Positions 31,700 to 43,277 of a DNA stretch of 64,000 nt are shown here, piece by piece (within the stretch, counting starts at the first letter, position 1; the number at the start of each line of letters is the position of its first letter). The position numbers and the translations under genes are program-made. The stretch lies in the NCBI GenBank assembly GCA_002424865.1, contig DILC01000044.1, forward strand, positions 46,345 to 110,344, written 5' to 3'. The DNA is from Rhodocyclaceae bacterium UBA5602. Its GTDB lineage: Bacteria; Pseudomonadota; Gammaproteobacteria; Burkholderiales; Rhodocyclaceae. The notes below the pieces were generated by a model, which worked only from the letters and a program-made list of their open reading frames with translations, was not told the origin of the DNA and searched no databases.

Positions 31700-31796
31700 G
31701 GAAGAGTCGAGGTTATAAATGAAGCCGCGTATACTAGACCATTAACCGGTCGGCCTGCAGCCCGATCTGCAGCCATATAACACTCACGCCAGCATA

Positions 31797-34706
31797 ATGG
31801 ACACCATCAAAATTCGCGGTGCGCGCACGCACAACCTCAAGAACATCAATCTGGATCTGCCCCGCAACAAGCTCACCGTCATTACCGGCCTGTCCGGTTC
31901 CGGCAAAAGCTCGCTAGCCTTTGACACGCTCTACGCCGAAGGCCAACGCCGCTATGTGGAGTCGCTCTCGGCCTATGCGCGGCAGTTCTTGCAGATGATG
32001 GAAAAGCCGGACGTGGATTTGATCGAGGGCTTATCCCCTGCGATTTCCATCGAACAAAAGGCCACCAGCCACAACCCGCGCTCAACGGTTGGCACGGTCA
32101 CGGAAATTCACGATTACCTGCGCCTGCTCTATGCCCGCGCGGGCACGCCGCATTGCCCGGAGCACAATTTGCCGCTGACCGCCATGAGCGTCTCGCAAAT
32201 GGTCGATCACGTCCTCGCCCTGCCTGCCGATACGCGGCTGATGATCCTCGCGCCCGTCGTGGCCGAGCGCAAGGGCGAGCAGCTGGAGCTGTTCTCCGAA
32301 CTGCGCGCGCAGGGCTTTGTCCGCCTGCGGGTGGATGGCGAGGTGTATGACATTGACAGCATCCCCAAATTGGCCAAAACCAAAAAGCACACGGTGGCTA
32401 TTGTCGTGGACAGGCTCAAAGTGCGGGACGACCAGCGCCAGCGCCTGGCGGAAAGCTTTGAGACCGCCCTGCGCCATGCCGAAGGCCGCGCCCTGGCGGT
32501 TGAAATGGATGGCGGCAAGGAACATTTGTTTTCCAGCAAGTTTGCCTGCCCTGTGTGCAGCTATTCCTTGCAGGAGCTGGAACCCCGCCTGTTTTCATTC
32601 AACAACCCGATGGGCGCCTGCCCGTCTTGCGATGGCCTGGGGCAGATTCAGTTTTTTGACCCGGCGCGCGTCGTGGCCTACCCGCACTTATCGCTCAGCG
32701 AGGGCGCCATCAAGGGCTGGGACAAGCGTAACCAGTTTTATTTTCAGATGCTGGAGTCCTTGGCTGCGCACTATCACATTGACACCACGCGCCCTTTTGA
32801 AGCGCTGCCGGAAAATATCCGCCACATCATTTTGTATGGCTCGGGCACCGAGCAGATCAGCTTCAAGTATCTCAGCGAAAAAGGCACACGCTTTGAGCGC
32901 AGCCACGTCTTTGAAGGCATCATCAACAGCATGGAGCGGCGCTATCGCGAAAGCGATTCCATGAGTGTGCGCGAGGATTTGGTCAAATACCTGAATCACA
33001 AGCCCTGCCCTGAATGCCACGGCCAGCGCCTGCGCCGCGAGGCACGGCATGTGTTTGTTGGCGGGCAAACCATTTCAGCTGTAAGCCACCTGTCGCTCGC
33101 CCACTGCCGCGACTTTTTCGAGACGCTCGCCTTGAGTGGGCAAAAAGCGCAAGTCGCTGAAAAAATCCTCAAAGAGCTCACCTCGCGGCTCTCTTTCCTC
33201 ATCAACGTGGGCCTGAATTACCTCTCGCTGGACCGTTCGGCCGAAACCTTGTCGGGCGGCGAAGCACAGCGCATTCGGCTGGCCTCGCAAATCGGCTCGG
33301 GCCTCACGGGGGTGATGTATGTGCTCGATGAACCGTCCATCGGCCTGCATCAGCGCGACAATACGCGCCTCTTGGAAACGCTCATCCACCTGCGTGACCT
33401 GGGCAACACCGTGATCGTGGTCGAGCACGATCAAGAAGCCATTGAAGCGGCTGATTATGTGGTCGACATCGGCCCCGGCGCTGGCGAGCATGGCGGCCAA
33501 ATCGTTGCCGAGGGCACGCCGCAGCAAGTCGCCGCGAATGAAAATTCTCCCACCGGCGCTTATCTGTCCGGTCGCCGCCGTATCGCCATCCCCGACTTTC
33601 GCACGCCACCGGATGCCGAACGCTGGCTAAAAATCCTGGGCGCGGCTGGCAACAATCTCAAGAACGTGCACCTGGAAATTCCCGTCGGCTTACTCACCTG
33701 CATCACCGGCGTTTCCGGCTCGGGCAAATCCACGCTCATTAACGACACGCTCTATGCCGCCGCTGCCCGCCATCTTTACGCGGCCACCACCGAGCCTGCC
33801 GCTTACCAGGAAATCACCGGGCTGGAGTTTTTCGATAAGGTGATCAGCGTCGACCAAGCCCCGATCGGCCGCACGCCACGCTCCAACCCTGCCACTTATA
33901 CCGGCTTACTGACGCCCATTCGCGAACTCTTCGCTGGTGTGCCCGCTGCGCGCGAGCGCGGTTACGGGCCGGGGCGCTTTTCGTTCAATGTCAAGGGCGG
34001 GCGTTGCGAAGCCTGCCAGGGCGATGGCATGATCAAGGTGGAAATGCATTTTTTGCCGGATATTTTTGTCGCCTGTGATGTTTGCCACGGCAAACGCTAC
34101 AACCGCGAGACCCTGGAAGTGCGCTACAAGGGCAAAACCATCCATGAAGTGCTGCACATGACGGTTGAGCAAGCGCGCGAATTTTTCGATGCCGTGCCCA
34201 TCATTGCCCGGAAACTGCAAACGCTGGTCGATGTCGGGCTGTCGTATATCCAGCTCGGCCAAAGCGCGATCACCCTCTCAGGCGGCGAAGCGCAGCGCGT
34301 GAAACTCGCGCTGGAACTCTCCAAACGCGACACTGGCCGCACCTTGTACATTCTGGATGAACCCACCACCGGCCTGCATTTCCACGACATTGAAATGCTG
34401 CTCTCCGTGCTGCACCGGCTGCGCGACCAGGGCAATACCATCGTCGTGATCGAACATAATCTGGATGTCATCAAAACCGCCGACTGGGTGGTAGACCTCG
34501 GCCCCGAAGGCGGAGACGGCGGCGGGAGAATTATCGCGGCCGGCACGCCGGAACAAGTCGCTAGCGTAGCTGACAGCCCGACGGGGGAATATCTGCAAAA
34601 AATCCTTCCCGCACCCGTCATGCGCACGGCCATGGACACCCCCAAGGTGGCTGCCAAAGCACCCCCCAAAGCCGCGACAAAAACCGGCAAGCATGGCGCA
34701 ACATGA
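31797..34706 (+). CDS. uvrA: Excinuclease ABC subunit A
   Basis: The damage-recognition ATPase of nucleotide excision repair, 969 residues. There are two ABC modules: Walker [21 protein letters not shown] and [15 protein letters not shown], and signatures [16 protein letters not shown] and [16 protein letters not shown]. Zinc sites are CPVC/CPSC near residue 250 and [18 protein letters not shown] near residue 740. The C-terminal 30 residues are Lys/Ala-rich ([20 protein letters not shown]). No clear LexA box is visible in the 97-bp upstream region. Confidence 0.98.
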   Translation: MDTIKIRGARTHNLKNINLDLPRNKLTVITGLSGSGKSSLAFDTLYAEGQRRYVESLSAYARQFLQMMEKPDVDLIEGLSPAISIEQKATSHNPRSTVGTVTEIHDYLRLLYARAGTPHCPEHNLPLTAMSVSQMVDHVLALPADTRLMILAPVVAERKGEQLELFSELRAQGFVRLRVDGEVYDIDSIPKLAKTKKHTVAIVVDRLKVRDDQRQRLAESFETALRHAEGRALAVEMDGGKEHLFSSKFACPVCSYSLQELEPRLFSFNNPMGACPSCDGLGQIQFFDPARVVAYPHLSLSEGAIKGWDKRNQFYFQMLESLAAHYHIDTTRPFEALPENIRHIILYGSGTEQISFKYLSEKGTRFERSHVFEGIINSMERRYRESDSMSVREDLVKYLNHKPCPECHGQRLRREARHVFVGGQTISAVSHLSLAHCRDFFETLALSGQKAQVAEKILKELTSRLSFLINVGLNYLSLDRSAETLSGGEAQRIRLASQIGSGLTGVMYVLDEPSIGLHQRDNTRLLETLIHLRDLGNTVIVVEHDQEAIEAADYVVDIGPGAGEHGGQIVAEGTPQQVAANENSPTGAYLSGRRRIAIPDFRTPPDAERWLKILGAAGNNLKNVHLEIPVGLLTCITGVSGSGKSTLINDTLYAAAARHLYAATTEPAAYQEITGLEFFDKVISVDQAPIGRTPRSNPATYTGLLTPIRELFAGVPAARERGYGPGRFSFNVKGGRCEACQGDGMIKVEMHFLPDIFVACDVCHGKRYNRETLEVRYKGKTIHEVLHMTVEQAREFFDAVPIIARKLQTLVDVGLSYIQLGQSAITLSGGEAQRVKLALELSKRDTGRTLYILDEPTTGLHFHDIEMLLSVLHRLRDQGNTIVVIEHNLDVIKTADWVVDLGPEGGDGGGRIIAAGTPEQVASVADSPTGEYLQKILPAPVMRTAMDTPKVAAKAPPKAATKTGKHGAT

Positions 34707-34719
34707 GATATTGCCGCGC

Positions 34720-34752
34720 ATGAGTTGCCAATGAGTTGCCAATGAGTTGCCA
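34720..34752 (+). repeat. Three tandem copies of atgagttgcca
   Basis: Exact 11-bp unit repeated three times without spacers, just after the uvrA stop and immediately before repeat copy B. Confidence 0.95.
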
Positions 34753-34759
34753 AGGGGAA

Positions 34760-34789
34760 CGGTGAAAAAGTCGGCGCCGGCGAGACGGC
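34760..34789 (+). repeat. Dispersed repeat copy B (uvrA-argD intergenic)
   Basis: CGGTGAAAAA followed by the core, with one mismatch (GTCGGCGCCGGCGAGACGGC). Its left flank CGGTGAAA matches that of copy C at 43.28 kb. Confidence 0.8.
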
Positions 34790-35038
34790 ATGAGGTATTG
34801 CGGCAAGGTATCGCAAAGTGCCGCAAGACGGCAAAATGAGAAAACACACGCCCAACAGCCCGTAGCGGCAACATCTTACCCCGTCAAAACCAGAACATCT
34901 TCCCTGCGCCGCTGTTGAAATCCAGCCTTATCCTGCGTATAGTAAACAACGTGTTTTCAGCACGGCGGCCCTGTTTATTCCTGGCCGCCGTATGTTTTTT
35001 TATCCTGCTTTTTTAGCCAGCTTTAGCGGAGCACTTTC

Positions 35039-36223
35039 ATGCCGCATTTAATGAACACTTACGGGCGCCTTCCCATCGCCTTTACTCATGGCGAAGGCTG
35101 CCGTTTATTTGACGAGCAAGGCAACGCCTACCTTGACGGCCTCTCGGGTATTGCCGTCAATACGCTGGGGCACAACCATCCTCGGCTGGTTGCCGCCTTG
35201 AGCAAGCAAGTGGGCCGCCTGATCCACACCTCCAACCTGTACCGCATCCGCGAGGCTGAAGAAGCGTCGGATCGTCTGGCAAGCGTTGCGAAAATGGATG
35301 AAGTCTTTTTCTGCAATTCAGGTTGCGAGGCAAATGAAGCCGCAATCAAACTGGCGCGCCTGTATGGGCATCAGCAGGGCATTGAGCAGCCGGCCATTAT
35401 CGTCATGGAGCAAGCCTTTCACGGGCGCACCCTAGCCACCCTTTCCGCTACCGGCAACCGCAAGGCGCAAGCAGGCTTTGAGCCGCTGGTTTCCGGCTTT
35501 ATCCGTGTGCCATTCGATGACCTGCCCGCCATTGAGCAAGTTGCGCTAAACAATCCCAACGTCGTCGCCGTCCTCTTCGAGCCAGTCCAGGGCGAAGGCG
35601 GCATCCATAGCGCACACCATGAATTCATGCGCTCGTTGCGCACCTTGTGCACCGAGAAAAGCTGGCTGTTCATGGTGGATGAAGTGCAATGCGGCCTGGG
35701 GCGTACCGGCAAGTGGTTTGCCCACCAGCACGCGGGCATTTTGCCGGACGTGATGACGCTGGCCAAAGGCCTGGGCTCTGGCGTGCCGATTGGCGCCTGT
35801 TTGGCGGCGGGTCCTGCTGCAGGCGTGTTCAAGCCAGGCAACCATGGCTCCACCTTTGGTGGCAACCCGCTGGCCTGCACGGCTGCGCTCACCACCTTGC
35901 AAGTGATAGAAACGGACGGCCTGATCACCCGCGCCGCCGAGCTTGGCGACCTGATTTGTGAGGGGCTGGCGCACGGCTTGGCGGACGGGGAAAACTTGAC
36001 GGCGGGTATTACGGAGATACGCCACAACGGCCTGTTGATTGGCGTGGAACTTGACCGTCCTTGTGGCGTTTTGGTGCAGCGCGCCCTGGTCAAGGGGCTG
36101 CTCATCAATGTCACGGCAGAAAAGGTGGTGCGCCTCTTGCCACCGCTCATCATGACGGACGCCGAGGCCAGCGAATTGGTCGCAACGCTTGTGCCCATCA
36201 TTCTCGACTTTCTCAAGGAGTGA
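35039..36223 (+). CDS. argD: Acetylornithine aminotransferase
   Basis: A PLP enzyme that makes N-acetylornithine in arginine synthesis (it may also act in lysine synthesis). 394 residues. Conserved motifs are YLDGLSGIAVNTLGHNHPRL, FCNSGCEANEAAIKLAR, HGRTLATLSATGN and VDEVQCGLGRTGKWFAH; the PLP lysine is in TLAKGLGSGVPIG and the GNHGSTFGGNPLACTAAL loop follows. The start matches the usual N-terminus (MPHLMNTYGRLPIAFTHGEG). It is the first gene of argD-argF-argG. Confidence 0.96.
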   Translation: MPHLMNTYGRLPIAFTHGEGCRLFDEQGNAYLDGLSGIAVNTLGHNHPRLVAALSKQVGRLIHTSNLYRIREAEEASDRLASVAKMDEVFFCNSGCEANEAAIKLARLYGHQQGIEQPAIIVMEQAFHGRTLATLSATGNRKAQAGFEPLVSGFIRVPFDDLPAIEQVALNNPNVVAVLFEPVQGEGGIHSAHHEFMRSLRTLCTEKSWLFMVDEVQCGLGRTGKWFAHQHAGILPDVMTLAKGLGSGVPIGACLAAGPAAGVFKPGNHGSTFGGNPLACTAALTTLQVIETDGLITRAAELGDLICEGLAHGLADGENLTAGITEIRHNGLLIGVELDRPCGVLVQRALVKGLLINVTAEKVVRLLPPLIMTDAEASELVATLVPIILDFLKE

Positions 36224-37155
36224 TGATGACTAGCGCCCCGCCCCGTCATTTCCTGGAATTCAAAGACCTCTCGCGTGACGAGCTGGAACATGTTTTCATG
36301 CGCAGCCAGCGCATCAAGGCGCGCTTCAAGGCTTATGAGCGCTACTGGCCCCTGCAGGACCGCACGCTGGTGATGATTTTCGAAAAAGCCAGCACGCGCA
36401 CGCGGCTGTCATTTGAGGCTGGCATGCACCAACTCGGCGGCGCGGCGATTTATCTCAACACGCGCGACTCGCAACTCGGCCGTGGCGAGCCGGTGGAAGA
36501 CGCAGCGCAAGTCATCTCGCGCATGGGCGATATGGTCATGATCCGCACTTTCGAGCAGGCCATCATCGAGCGCTTCGCCAAAAATTCACGCGTGCCGGTG
36601 ATCAACGGGCTGACCAATGAATACCACCCCTGCCAGATCCTCGCCGATATTTTCACCTTCATCGAGCATCGCGGCGCCATCCAGGGCAAAACCGTGGCCT
36701 GGATAGGCGACTCGAATAACGTCTGCAATACCTGGCTGCAAGCGGCCGAAGTGTTCGACTTCAAGGTTCACGTCTCCACCCCGCCCGGCTATGAAGTCGA
36801 GCCTGACCGCGTGGGCTTGGATGGCACGCAGCACTTTGCCCAATTTGCCGACCCGATGGAGGCCGCCCGTGGCGCGGATTTAGTCACCACGGATGTATGG
36901 ACGTCGATGGGTTTTGAAGCCGAAAACGAAGAGCGCATGCGCGACTTTGCCGACTGGCAGGTGGACGCCGAAATGATGCACATATCCGCCCCGAATGCGC
37001 TTTTCATGCACTGCCTGCCTGCCCATCGTGGCGAAGAAGTCGCAGCGGAGGTCATTGACGGCCCGCAAAGCGTGGTCTGGGATGAAGCTGAAAACCGCTT
37101 GCACACACAAAAAGCCTTGATGGAATTTCTACTCCTCGGAAAAATCAACGATTAA
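36223..37155 (+). CDS. argF: Ornithine carbamoyltransferase
   Basis: Makes citrulline from ornithine and carbamoyl phosphate. I start at the ATG at 36223, which shares a base with the argD stop (TGATG) and has AAGGAG just upstream; it gives 310 residues beginning [20 protein letters not shown]. Motifs are the carbamoyl-phosphate loop [17 protein letters not shown] and the ornithine loop [12 protein letters not shown]. The frame is open back to 36061, but that part is a shadow of argD. Confidence 0.97.
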   Translation: MMTSAPPRHFLEFKDLSRDELEHVFMRSQRIKARFKAYERYWPLQDRTLVMIFEKASTRTRLSFEAGMHQLGGAAIYLNTRDSQLGRGEPVEDAAQVISRMGDMVMIRTFEQAIIERFAKNSRVPVINGLTNEYHPCQILADIFTFIEHRGAIQGKTVAWIGDSNNVCNTWLQAAEVFDFKVHVSTPPGYEVEPDRVGLDGTQHFAQFADPMEAARGADLVTTDVWTSMGFEAENEERMRDFADWQVDAEMMHISAPNALFMHCLPAHRGEEVAAEVIDGPQSVVWDEAENRLHTQKALMEFLLLGKIND

Positions 37156-37169
37156 CAGGAAAGCGATTC

Positions 37170-38471
<1,302 letters not shown>

Positions 38472-38495
38472 GCCATCCAATAAGGCCTAATTTTC

Positions 38496-38705
38496 ATGTT
38501 CGGCATTTCGGAAGAGCAGATGGCCCAGTTTGGCATGACCTTTGGCCTCGCGGCCTTCATGCTTTACATGCTGTTCATCATTGGCGAGCTGGCCTGGAAA
38601 TCCCGGGCAGGAAAATTAGGCACGTTTATTTTGTTCTTTGTCCTGGCGTTTGGCATGGTGGGATTCATTGCCAAATTCATTATTCAGAAAATGTGGGGAA
38701 TTTAA
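38496..38705 (+). CDS. DUF2788 family small membrane protein
   Basis: A 69-residue protein with two transmembrane helices ([20 protein letters not shown] and [20 protein letters not shown]) and a short polar linker. The [20 protein letters not shown] start matches the DUF2788 family of beta- and gammaproteobacteria, which has no known function. It follows argG by 24 bp and precedes ppnP by 1 bp. Confidence 0.85.
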   Translation: MFGISEEQMAQFGMTFGLAAFMLYMLFIIGELAWKSRAGKLGTFILFFVLAFGMVGFIAKFIIQKMWGI

Positions 38706-38706
38706 T

Positions 38707-39018
38707 ATGTCGCAATTCGAATCTGTTGCCGTTACAAAAAAAGCCAATGTGTACTTTGATGGCAAGTGCGTGAGCCACACGATACAACTGGCTGATGGCA
38801 CCAAAAAGAGTGTCGGTGTCATTCTGCCCTCGACGCTCACATTTAACACCGGCGCGCCTGAAATCATGGAAACGGTTGTCGGCACTTGCCGCTACAAGCT
38901 CGCTGGACAAGACTGGAAAACCTGCGCGGCTGGCGAGCAATTCAGCGTACCGGGCAATTCAGCTTTTGATATCGAAGTAACCGGCGAGCCCTACCACTAC
39001 GTTTGTCATTTTGCCTGA
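38707..39018 (+). CDS. ppnP: Pyrimidine/purine nucleoside phosphorylase (DUF1255)
   Basis: Phosphorolyses several nucleosides to free base and ribose 1-phosphate. From 38707 ([20 protein letters not shown], 103 residues) it is a cupin fold with [36 protein letters not shown] and the terminal YHYVCHFA, the PpnP signature. Upstream in-frame codons belong to the overlapping DUF2788 gene. Confidence 0.93.
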   Translation: MSQFESVAVTKKANVYFDGKCVSHTIQLADGTKKSVGVILPSTLTFNTGAPEIMETVVGTCRYKLAGQDWKTCAAGEQFSVPGNSAFDIEVTGEPYHYVCHFA

Positions 39019-39048
39019 CAGTTTTTTTGCCCATAAGGAAGCTTAAAA

Positions 39049-39543
39049 ATGCCCTCATTTGACATTTCCTCCGAAGCCGATTTAGTCGCCCTGAAAAACG
39101 CAGTGGATGTGGCCGGCCGCCATATCGGCAACCGCTACGACTTCAAGGGCACATCGGCAAAAGTCGAATTCAATGAAAAGGAAAAATCGCTGACCCTCTT
39201 TGGCGACTCCGAGTTCCAGATCAGCCAGATCAAGGACATCCTGTTCCCCGAGATGGAGAAAAAGGAACGTGAGAGCACCAAGCGGCTGGACATGGGCAAA
39301 ATTGAAACGGTGTCGGGCAACAAGGCCAAGCAGGAATTGAAAATCAAGATCGGCATAGAAACCGAACTGGCTAAAAAGATCGTCAAGCTCATCAAAGACA
39401 GCAAACTCAAAGTGCAAGCCAGCATCCAGGGCGATGCGGTGCGTGTCACAGGCGCCAAGCGCGATTTGCTGCAGGAGACCATTGCGCTGGTGAAAAAGTC
39501 GATTGAAGACTTTCCATTGCAATACGGCAATTTCAGGGATTAA
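39049..39543 (+). CDS. yajQ: YajQ family nucleotide-binding protein
   Basis: A 164-residue protein of two ferredoxin-like domains, starting MPSFDISSEADLVALKNAVD, with VAGRHIGNRYDFKGTSAKVE and SKLKVQASIQGDAVRVTGAK. YajQ proteins bind nucleotides; in Xanthomonas and Pseudomonas a homologue binds cyclic di-GMP, but that role is not shown here. The GGAAGC before the ATG is a fair ribosome site. Confidence 0.95.
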   Translation: MPSFDISSEADLVALKNAVDVAGRHIGNRYDFKGTSAKVEFNEKEKSLTLFGDSEFQISQIKDILFPEMEKKERESTKRLDMGKIETVSGNKAKQELKIKIGIETELAKKIVKLIKDSKLKVQASIQGDAVRVTGAKRDLLQETIALVKKSIEDFPLQYGNFRD

Positions 39544-39606
39544 AACTTCAGGCATGCAGCGTGGCAGGGCGGGCAAGTTCCCATCCACGTGCCAAGCCAA
39601 AAAAAA

Positions 39607-40308
39607 TCAATCCGTTTTCAGCCCGCGTATCCAGCGGCTATAGAGCCGGTCTGCCACGTGGCGCATGCGCAAAATTTTTTCATCCATTCCCGCGTACATT
39701 TGCTGCGGCGTTTGCACCGAGGCTGACGCCTCAACCCCCTCCTCATCCCAATGCCTGCCCCAAAGCCGGATCATGGTTTCCGTCATTTCGATATGGCACT
39801 GCATGCCTAAATGCACGCCGCGCACAAAAGCTTGATTCTCGCAATGCGCACTGCGCAAGATACGCAGTGCGCCTGGCGGCAAGCTGAAGGTATCACCATG
39901 CCAATGGAAAGCCTCAAAGGCCAGCGTATCGCCCACCCACGCATGGGCCAGGCCACCTGTGAACTCAACCCGCCCCCAGCCGATTTCCTTCACCGGGTTT
40001 GTCGTGACCACCCCGCCAAACGCCTTGCTCATCAGTTGCCCGCCCAGACAATGCCCCAGCACGGGAATGCCTTTGCCATCGGCCTCGCGGATCAAGTTCA
40101 AGGCAGGCGCTATCCACGGCAGATCGTCATTCACGCTCATCGGCCCACCCATGAAGCACAAACCGGAAAAACCATCAGAAGTCGGCGGTGGCAAGACGCC
40201 GGTATCAATCGTAAACATCGTCCAGGGCAACGAGTGGCGCTCCAGGAATGTGGCAAAATAGCCTGCCCCCTCGTTGGGGCTGTGACGAAATATAGCGATG
40301 GGTTTCAT
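39607..40308 (-). CDS. Class I glutamine amidotransferase-like protein
   Basis: A 233-residue stand-alone GATase1 domain starting MKPIAIFRHSPNEGAGYFAT. The nucleophile elbow is PVLGHCLGGQLMSKAFGG, and GMQCHIEMTETMI supplies the catalytic His and Glu. The substrate is unknown; relatives are annotated as GMP synthase-like amidotransferases. A degenerate repeat copy (40178-40200) is read antisense as GVLPPPTSDGF. Its start overlaps the start of the divergent NUDIX gene by about 10 bp. A longer frame to 40512 lies antisense to that gene and is unlikely. Confidence 0.88.
   Translation of the reverse strand: MKPIAIFRHSPNEGAGYFATFLERHSLPWTMFTIDTGVLPPPTSDGFSGLCFMGGPMSVNDDLPWIAPALNLIREADGKGIPVLGHCLGGQLMSKAFGGVVTTNPVKEIGWGRVEFTGGLAHAWVGDTLAFEAFHWHGDTFSLPPGALRILRSAHCENQAFVRGVHLGMQCHIEMTETMIRLWGRHWDEEGVEASASVQTPQQMYAGMDEKILRMRHVADRLYSRWIRGLKTD
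40178..40200 (+). repeat. Dispersed repeat, degenerate copy H (inside the amidotransferase gene)
   Basis: AGAAGTCGGCGGTGGCAAGACGCC matches the core at most positions (about 18 of 20 outside two or three changes). It is read antisense in frame within a loop before GLCFMGGPMSV. Chance resemblance cannot be excluded for this copy. Confidence 0.45.
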
Positions 40309-40957
40309 GGTCGACTCTCTTGTTTTATCCGCCGATGGATTGTCCAAAGATGATTCTAGCGGAACCCTCATTTCTTTTTTGCGGCAGCGTTTCCGTGTCG
40401 GTTTGGTTGCGGCCGCCATTCGCGAGCCTTTGTTGAACGGCCAGGCACCGCTTGAAGCCGCGGTTTTAGTGCCTATCGTATTACGCCCGACTGGCCCCAC
40501 GGTGCTGCTCACCCAGCGTACTGCGCATTTGCGCGATCATGCCGGCCAAATCAGTTTTCCTGGCGGGCGCAGCGAAGCTTTTGACCCATCCCCTGAAGCC
40601 ACCGCCTTGCGCGAAGCGGATGAAGAAGTCGGTTTATCACCCCGTCAGGTAGAAATACTCGGCAGGCTGCCCGCCTATCACACCGTGACAGGCTTTTGCA
40701 TCACACCCGTCGTTGGCCTGGTCACCCCGCCATTGAATCTCAAGCTGGATGACTTTGAAGTGGCTGAGGTTTTTGAGCCACCGTTGGCTTTTTTAATGGA
40801 TGCACAAAATCATCAGCGACATCAAATCGAATTTCAGGGTGCAATGCGAGAATACTGGGCGATGCCCTGGCAAGATCGCTACATCTGGGGCGCAACTGCG
40901 GGTATGCTGGTCAGCTTGCATGATTTTTTATTCAACCCGGCAGCCGATGCACGCTAA
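40298..40957 (+). CDS. CoA pyrophosphatase / NUDIX hydrolase
   Basis: 219 residues. The Nudix box is GGRSEAFDPSPEATALREAD followed by EEVGL, and the extended CoA-type motif RTAHLRDHAGQISFPGG precedes it. This points to a NudL/CoAse enzyme that cleaves CoA or similar nucleotides. The N-terminus is uncertain: ATG at 40298 or 40307, and it may lie further in. It is divergent from, and overlaps the start of, the amidotransferase gene. Confidence 0.9.
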   Translation: MGFMVDSLVLSADGLSKDDSSGTLISFLRQRFRVGLVAAAIREPLLNGQAPLEAAVLVPIVLRPTGPTVLLTQRTAHLRDHAGQISFPGGRSEAFDPSPEATALREADEEVGLSPRQVEILGRLPAYHTVTGFCITPVVGLVTPPLNLKLDDFEVAEVFEPPLAFLMDAQNHQRHQIEFQGAMREYWAMPWQDRYIWGATAGMLVSLHDFLFNPAADAR

Positions 40958-41073
40958 CCGAAGAAATACACGGCCTGCCTTGATTTCCGGCTACACACAA
41001 AAAATCAAGAACGTTTGTAACATGCCACTGATAGCATCAGCGTCACCCCATCAGCCTTTAATGAGATTTCCGT

Positions 41074-42060
41074 ATGGCCCTGCTCTCCATTCTTGCCGCA
41101 CTTATTCTTGAACAGCTGCAACCGCTCCCGCTAAGCAAGCTCGTTCGCTCACCCGTCGCGCAGCTCGCGCGCTATTTGGAACAGCACCTCAATGACGGCG
41201 TGCGCCTGCACGGCACGATTGCCTGGGTTCTGGGTGCCGCCTTGCCTGCATTTGCATTATTCATTGCTTTTCTGTTTTTTAAAAATACACAACCTTTACT
41301 GGCGCTCTTGCTGAGCATTGGCGTTTTATATCTCACCATGGGGTTTCGCCAGTTCAGCCACTTTTTTACCGACATTCACCTGGCGCTCCGTGATGGTGAT
41401 ATTGATCAGGCGCGGCACATTCTGGCCGAATGGCGCGGGCAAAGCAGTGATCGCCTCTCCAGCAGCGAAGTCGCACGCTTGGCCATTGAGCGCGCCCTGC
41501 CCTTGGCCAACACGCATGTATTCGCCCCATTACTGTGGTTCATTATTCTTGGCCCTGCGGGTGCTTTGCTTTATCGCCTGGCGCAGTTATATGACGAATA
41601 CTGGCGCGGCGATGCAAGCGCTGTGAATCCAGTCCCTTCCCCCCATCCGCTCAGCGCGGCAGATGAATCCACCGCGCTGCACGCGTTTGGCTGGTTCGCG
41701 CATCAAGCCTTTTCTGCCATGAACTGGCTGCCCGTACGCGTCACCGCAGCGCTCTTTGCCATAGTGGGCAACTTTGAAGACGCGGTGAATTGCTGGCGCA
41801 CGCAAGCCAGTGACTGGCCGGATAAAAACAACGGCATTTTGCTCAGCAGCGGCGCAGGGGCGATCGGCGTACAGCTCGGCCTGCCTGTGCATGATTTGCC
41901 ACCGGAATTGGAACCCGATAACGAGCGCCCCGGTTTAGGCATGGGCGAAGAAGCTGACGCAGACTTTATGCAAAGCACCGTCGGTTTGGTTTGGCGCAGC
42001 TTGGTGCTGAGTTTATTAGTGCTGGCCCTGGTGCAGATTTCTGCCTGGGTTGGCGGTTGA
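41074..42060 (+). CDS. CobD/CbiB (AmpE-like) family membrane protein
   Basis: A 328-residue membrane protein starting MALLSILAALILEQLQPLPL. It has helices near residues 45-70, 75-90, 155-175 and at the C-terminus (SLVLSLLVLALVQISAWVG), and the conserved WFIILGPAGALLYRLAQLYD as in CbiB/AmpE. No other cobalamin genes are near, so it may be the betaproteobacterial CobD-like paralogue of unknown role rather than cobinamide synthase. Confidence 0.85.
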   Translation: MALLSILAALILEQLQPLPLSKLVRSPVAQLARYLEQHLNDGVRLHGTIAWVLGAALPAFALFIAFLFFKNTQPLLALLLSIGVLYLTMGFRQFSHFFTDIHLALRDGDIDQARHILAEWRGQSSDRLSSSEVARLAIERALPLANTHVFAPLLWFIILGPAGALLYRLAQLYDEYWRGDASAVNPVPSPHPLSAADESTALHAFGWFAHQAFSAMNWLPVRVTAALFAIVGNFEDAVNCWRTQASDWPDKNNGILLSSGAGAIGVQLGLPVHDLPPELEPDNERPGLGMGEEADADFMQSTVGLVWRSLVLSLLVLALVQISAWVGG

Positions 42061-42084
42061 TTTTTTTCATAAAGGAGTCCTGTC

Positions 42085-43272
42085 ATGGCTGAAAAAAGAG
42101 AAGTTGTTGTCTTGAGTGCCGTCCGTTCTGCCGTCGGCACATTTGGTGGTGCTTTGAGCAGCATTGAACCCTCTGAACTCGGCGGCATGGTGATGAAGGA
42201 GGCAATTACGCGTTCCGGCCTCGATCCACAAGAAATCAATTACGTGACCGTGGGCAACTGCATCCCCACCGAATCACGTTATGCCTATGTCGCGCGCGTG
42301 GCGTCCATCCAGGCCGGTTTGCCGATGGAATCGGTGGCCATGGCGGTCAATCGCCTATGCAGCTCCGGCTTGCAAGGCATCGTCTCCACAGCGCAGGCCA
42401 TCATGCTGGGCGATTGCGACTATGGCATTGGCGGTGGCGTTGAAGTCATGTCGCGCGCAGCCTACCTATCGACTGCCATGCGCAACGGCGCCCGCATGGG
42501 CGATACCACCATGGTAGACACCATGGTCGCAGCGCTTAGCGACCCCTTCGGCGTCGGCCATATGGGCATCACGGCCGAAAATCTGGCCACCAAATGGAAT
42601 ATCTCGCGCGAAGAGCAGGACGCTTTCTCGGTCGAATCCCAGCGCCGTGCCACCGCCGCCATTGCCGAAGGCCGCTTTAAATCGCAAATCGTGCCCATCG
42701 TGCAGCAAACGCGCAAGGGCGAAGTGGTATTCGATACGGATGAGCACTTAAAACCCGGCACGACGCTGGAAACGCTGGCGAAAATGAAGCCTGCCTTCAA
42801 AAAGGACGGATCGGTCACGGCAGGCAATGCGTCCGGCATTAACGATGGCGCTTCCTTCTTCGTCCTCGCCGCAGCGGACGCCGCTGCCAAAGCCGGCCAT
42901 AAACCGATTGCGCGCCTGGTTGCCTACGCCGTGGCCGGCGTGCCCAATCATCTCATGGGTGAAGGCCCGATTCCCGCTTCGCAACAGGTGTTCAAGAAGT
43001 CAGGCTTGTCGCTTTCGCAAATGGATGTCATTGAGTCCAACGAAGCCTTTGCCGTGCAAGCATTGGCAGTCAGCAAAGGCTTGGGACTTGACCCGCAAAA
43101 AACCAATCCGAACGGTGGCGCCATTGCCTTGGGCCATCCCATCGGCGCATCGGGCGCGGTCCTCGCCACCAAGGCGCTATATGAATTGCAGCGCATCAAT
43201 GGCCGCTACGCGCTGGTTACCATGTGTATCGGCGGTGGACAAGGCATTGCGGCAATTTTCGAGCGGATCTAA
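42085..43272 (+). CDS. Acetyl-CoA C-acyltransferase (thiolase II, BktB/PhaA-like)
   Basis: 395 residues. Catalytic Cys in VNRLCSSGLQG (near residue 90), His in GGAIALGHPIGASGA, and the second Cys in MCIGGGQGIAAIFERI. GITAENLATKWNISREEQD is also typical. It condenses or cleaves acyl-CoA in butanoate, polyhydroxyalkanoate or beta-oxidation pathways; sequence alone does not choose between biosynthetic PhaA and BktB. AAAGGAG precedes the ATG. It stands alone, with no phaB or phaC adjacent. Confidence 0.94.
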   Translation: MAEKREVVVLSAVRSAVGTFGGALSSIEPSELGGMVMKEAITRSGLDPQEINYVTVGNCIPTESRYAYVARVASIQAGLPMESVAMAVNRLCSSGLQGIVSTAQAIMLGDCDYGIGGGVEVMSRAAYLSTAMRNGARMGDTTMVDTMVAALSDPFGVGHMGITAENLATKWNISREEQDAFSVESQRRATAAIAEGRFKSQIVPIVQQTRKGEVVFDTDEHLKPGTTLETLAKMKPAFKKDGSVTAGNASGINDGASFFVLAAADAAAKAGHKPIARLVAYAVAGVPNHLMGEGPIPASQQVFKKSGLSLSQMDVIESNEAFAVQALAVSKGLGLDPQKTNPNGGAIALGHPIGASGAVLATKALYELQRINGRYALVTMCIGGGQGIAAIFERI

Positions 43273-43277
43273 AAGCA

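Larger units (their letters stand above)
34707..35038. other. Intergenic region uvrA-argD with tandem and dispersed repeats
   Basis: This 332-bp region holds three tandem copies of an 11-mer (34720-34752), repeat copy B (34760-34789) and related degenerate motifs (atgagatattgccgc at 34703, atgaggtattgcggc at 34790). The argD leader follows. There is no credible gene. Confidence 0.6.

Noticed and set aside
31700..31796. LexA box ahead of uvrA
   Set aside because: No CTG-N10-CAG palindrome of the SOS type is visible; only a CTGCAG pair that does not fit the consensus spacing.
33475..33510. A repeat-like CGGCGCTGGCGAGCATGGCGG in uvrA
   Set aside because: It encodes the conserved UvrA motif GPGAGEHGG, so the likeness is set by the protein and not by the repeat.
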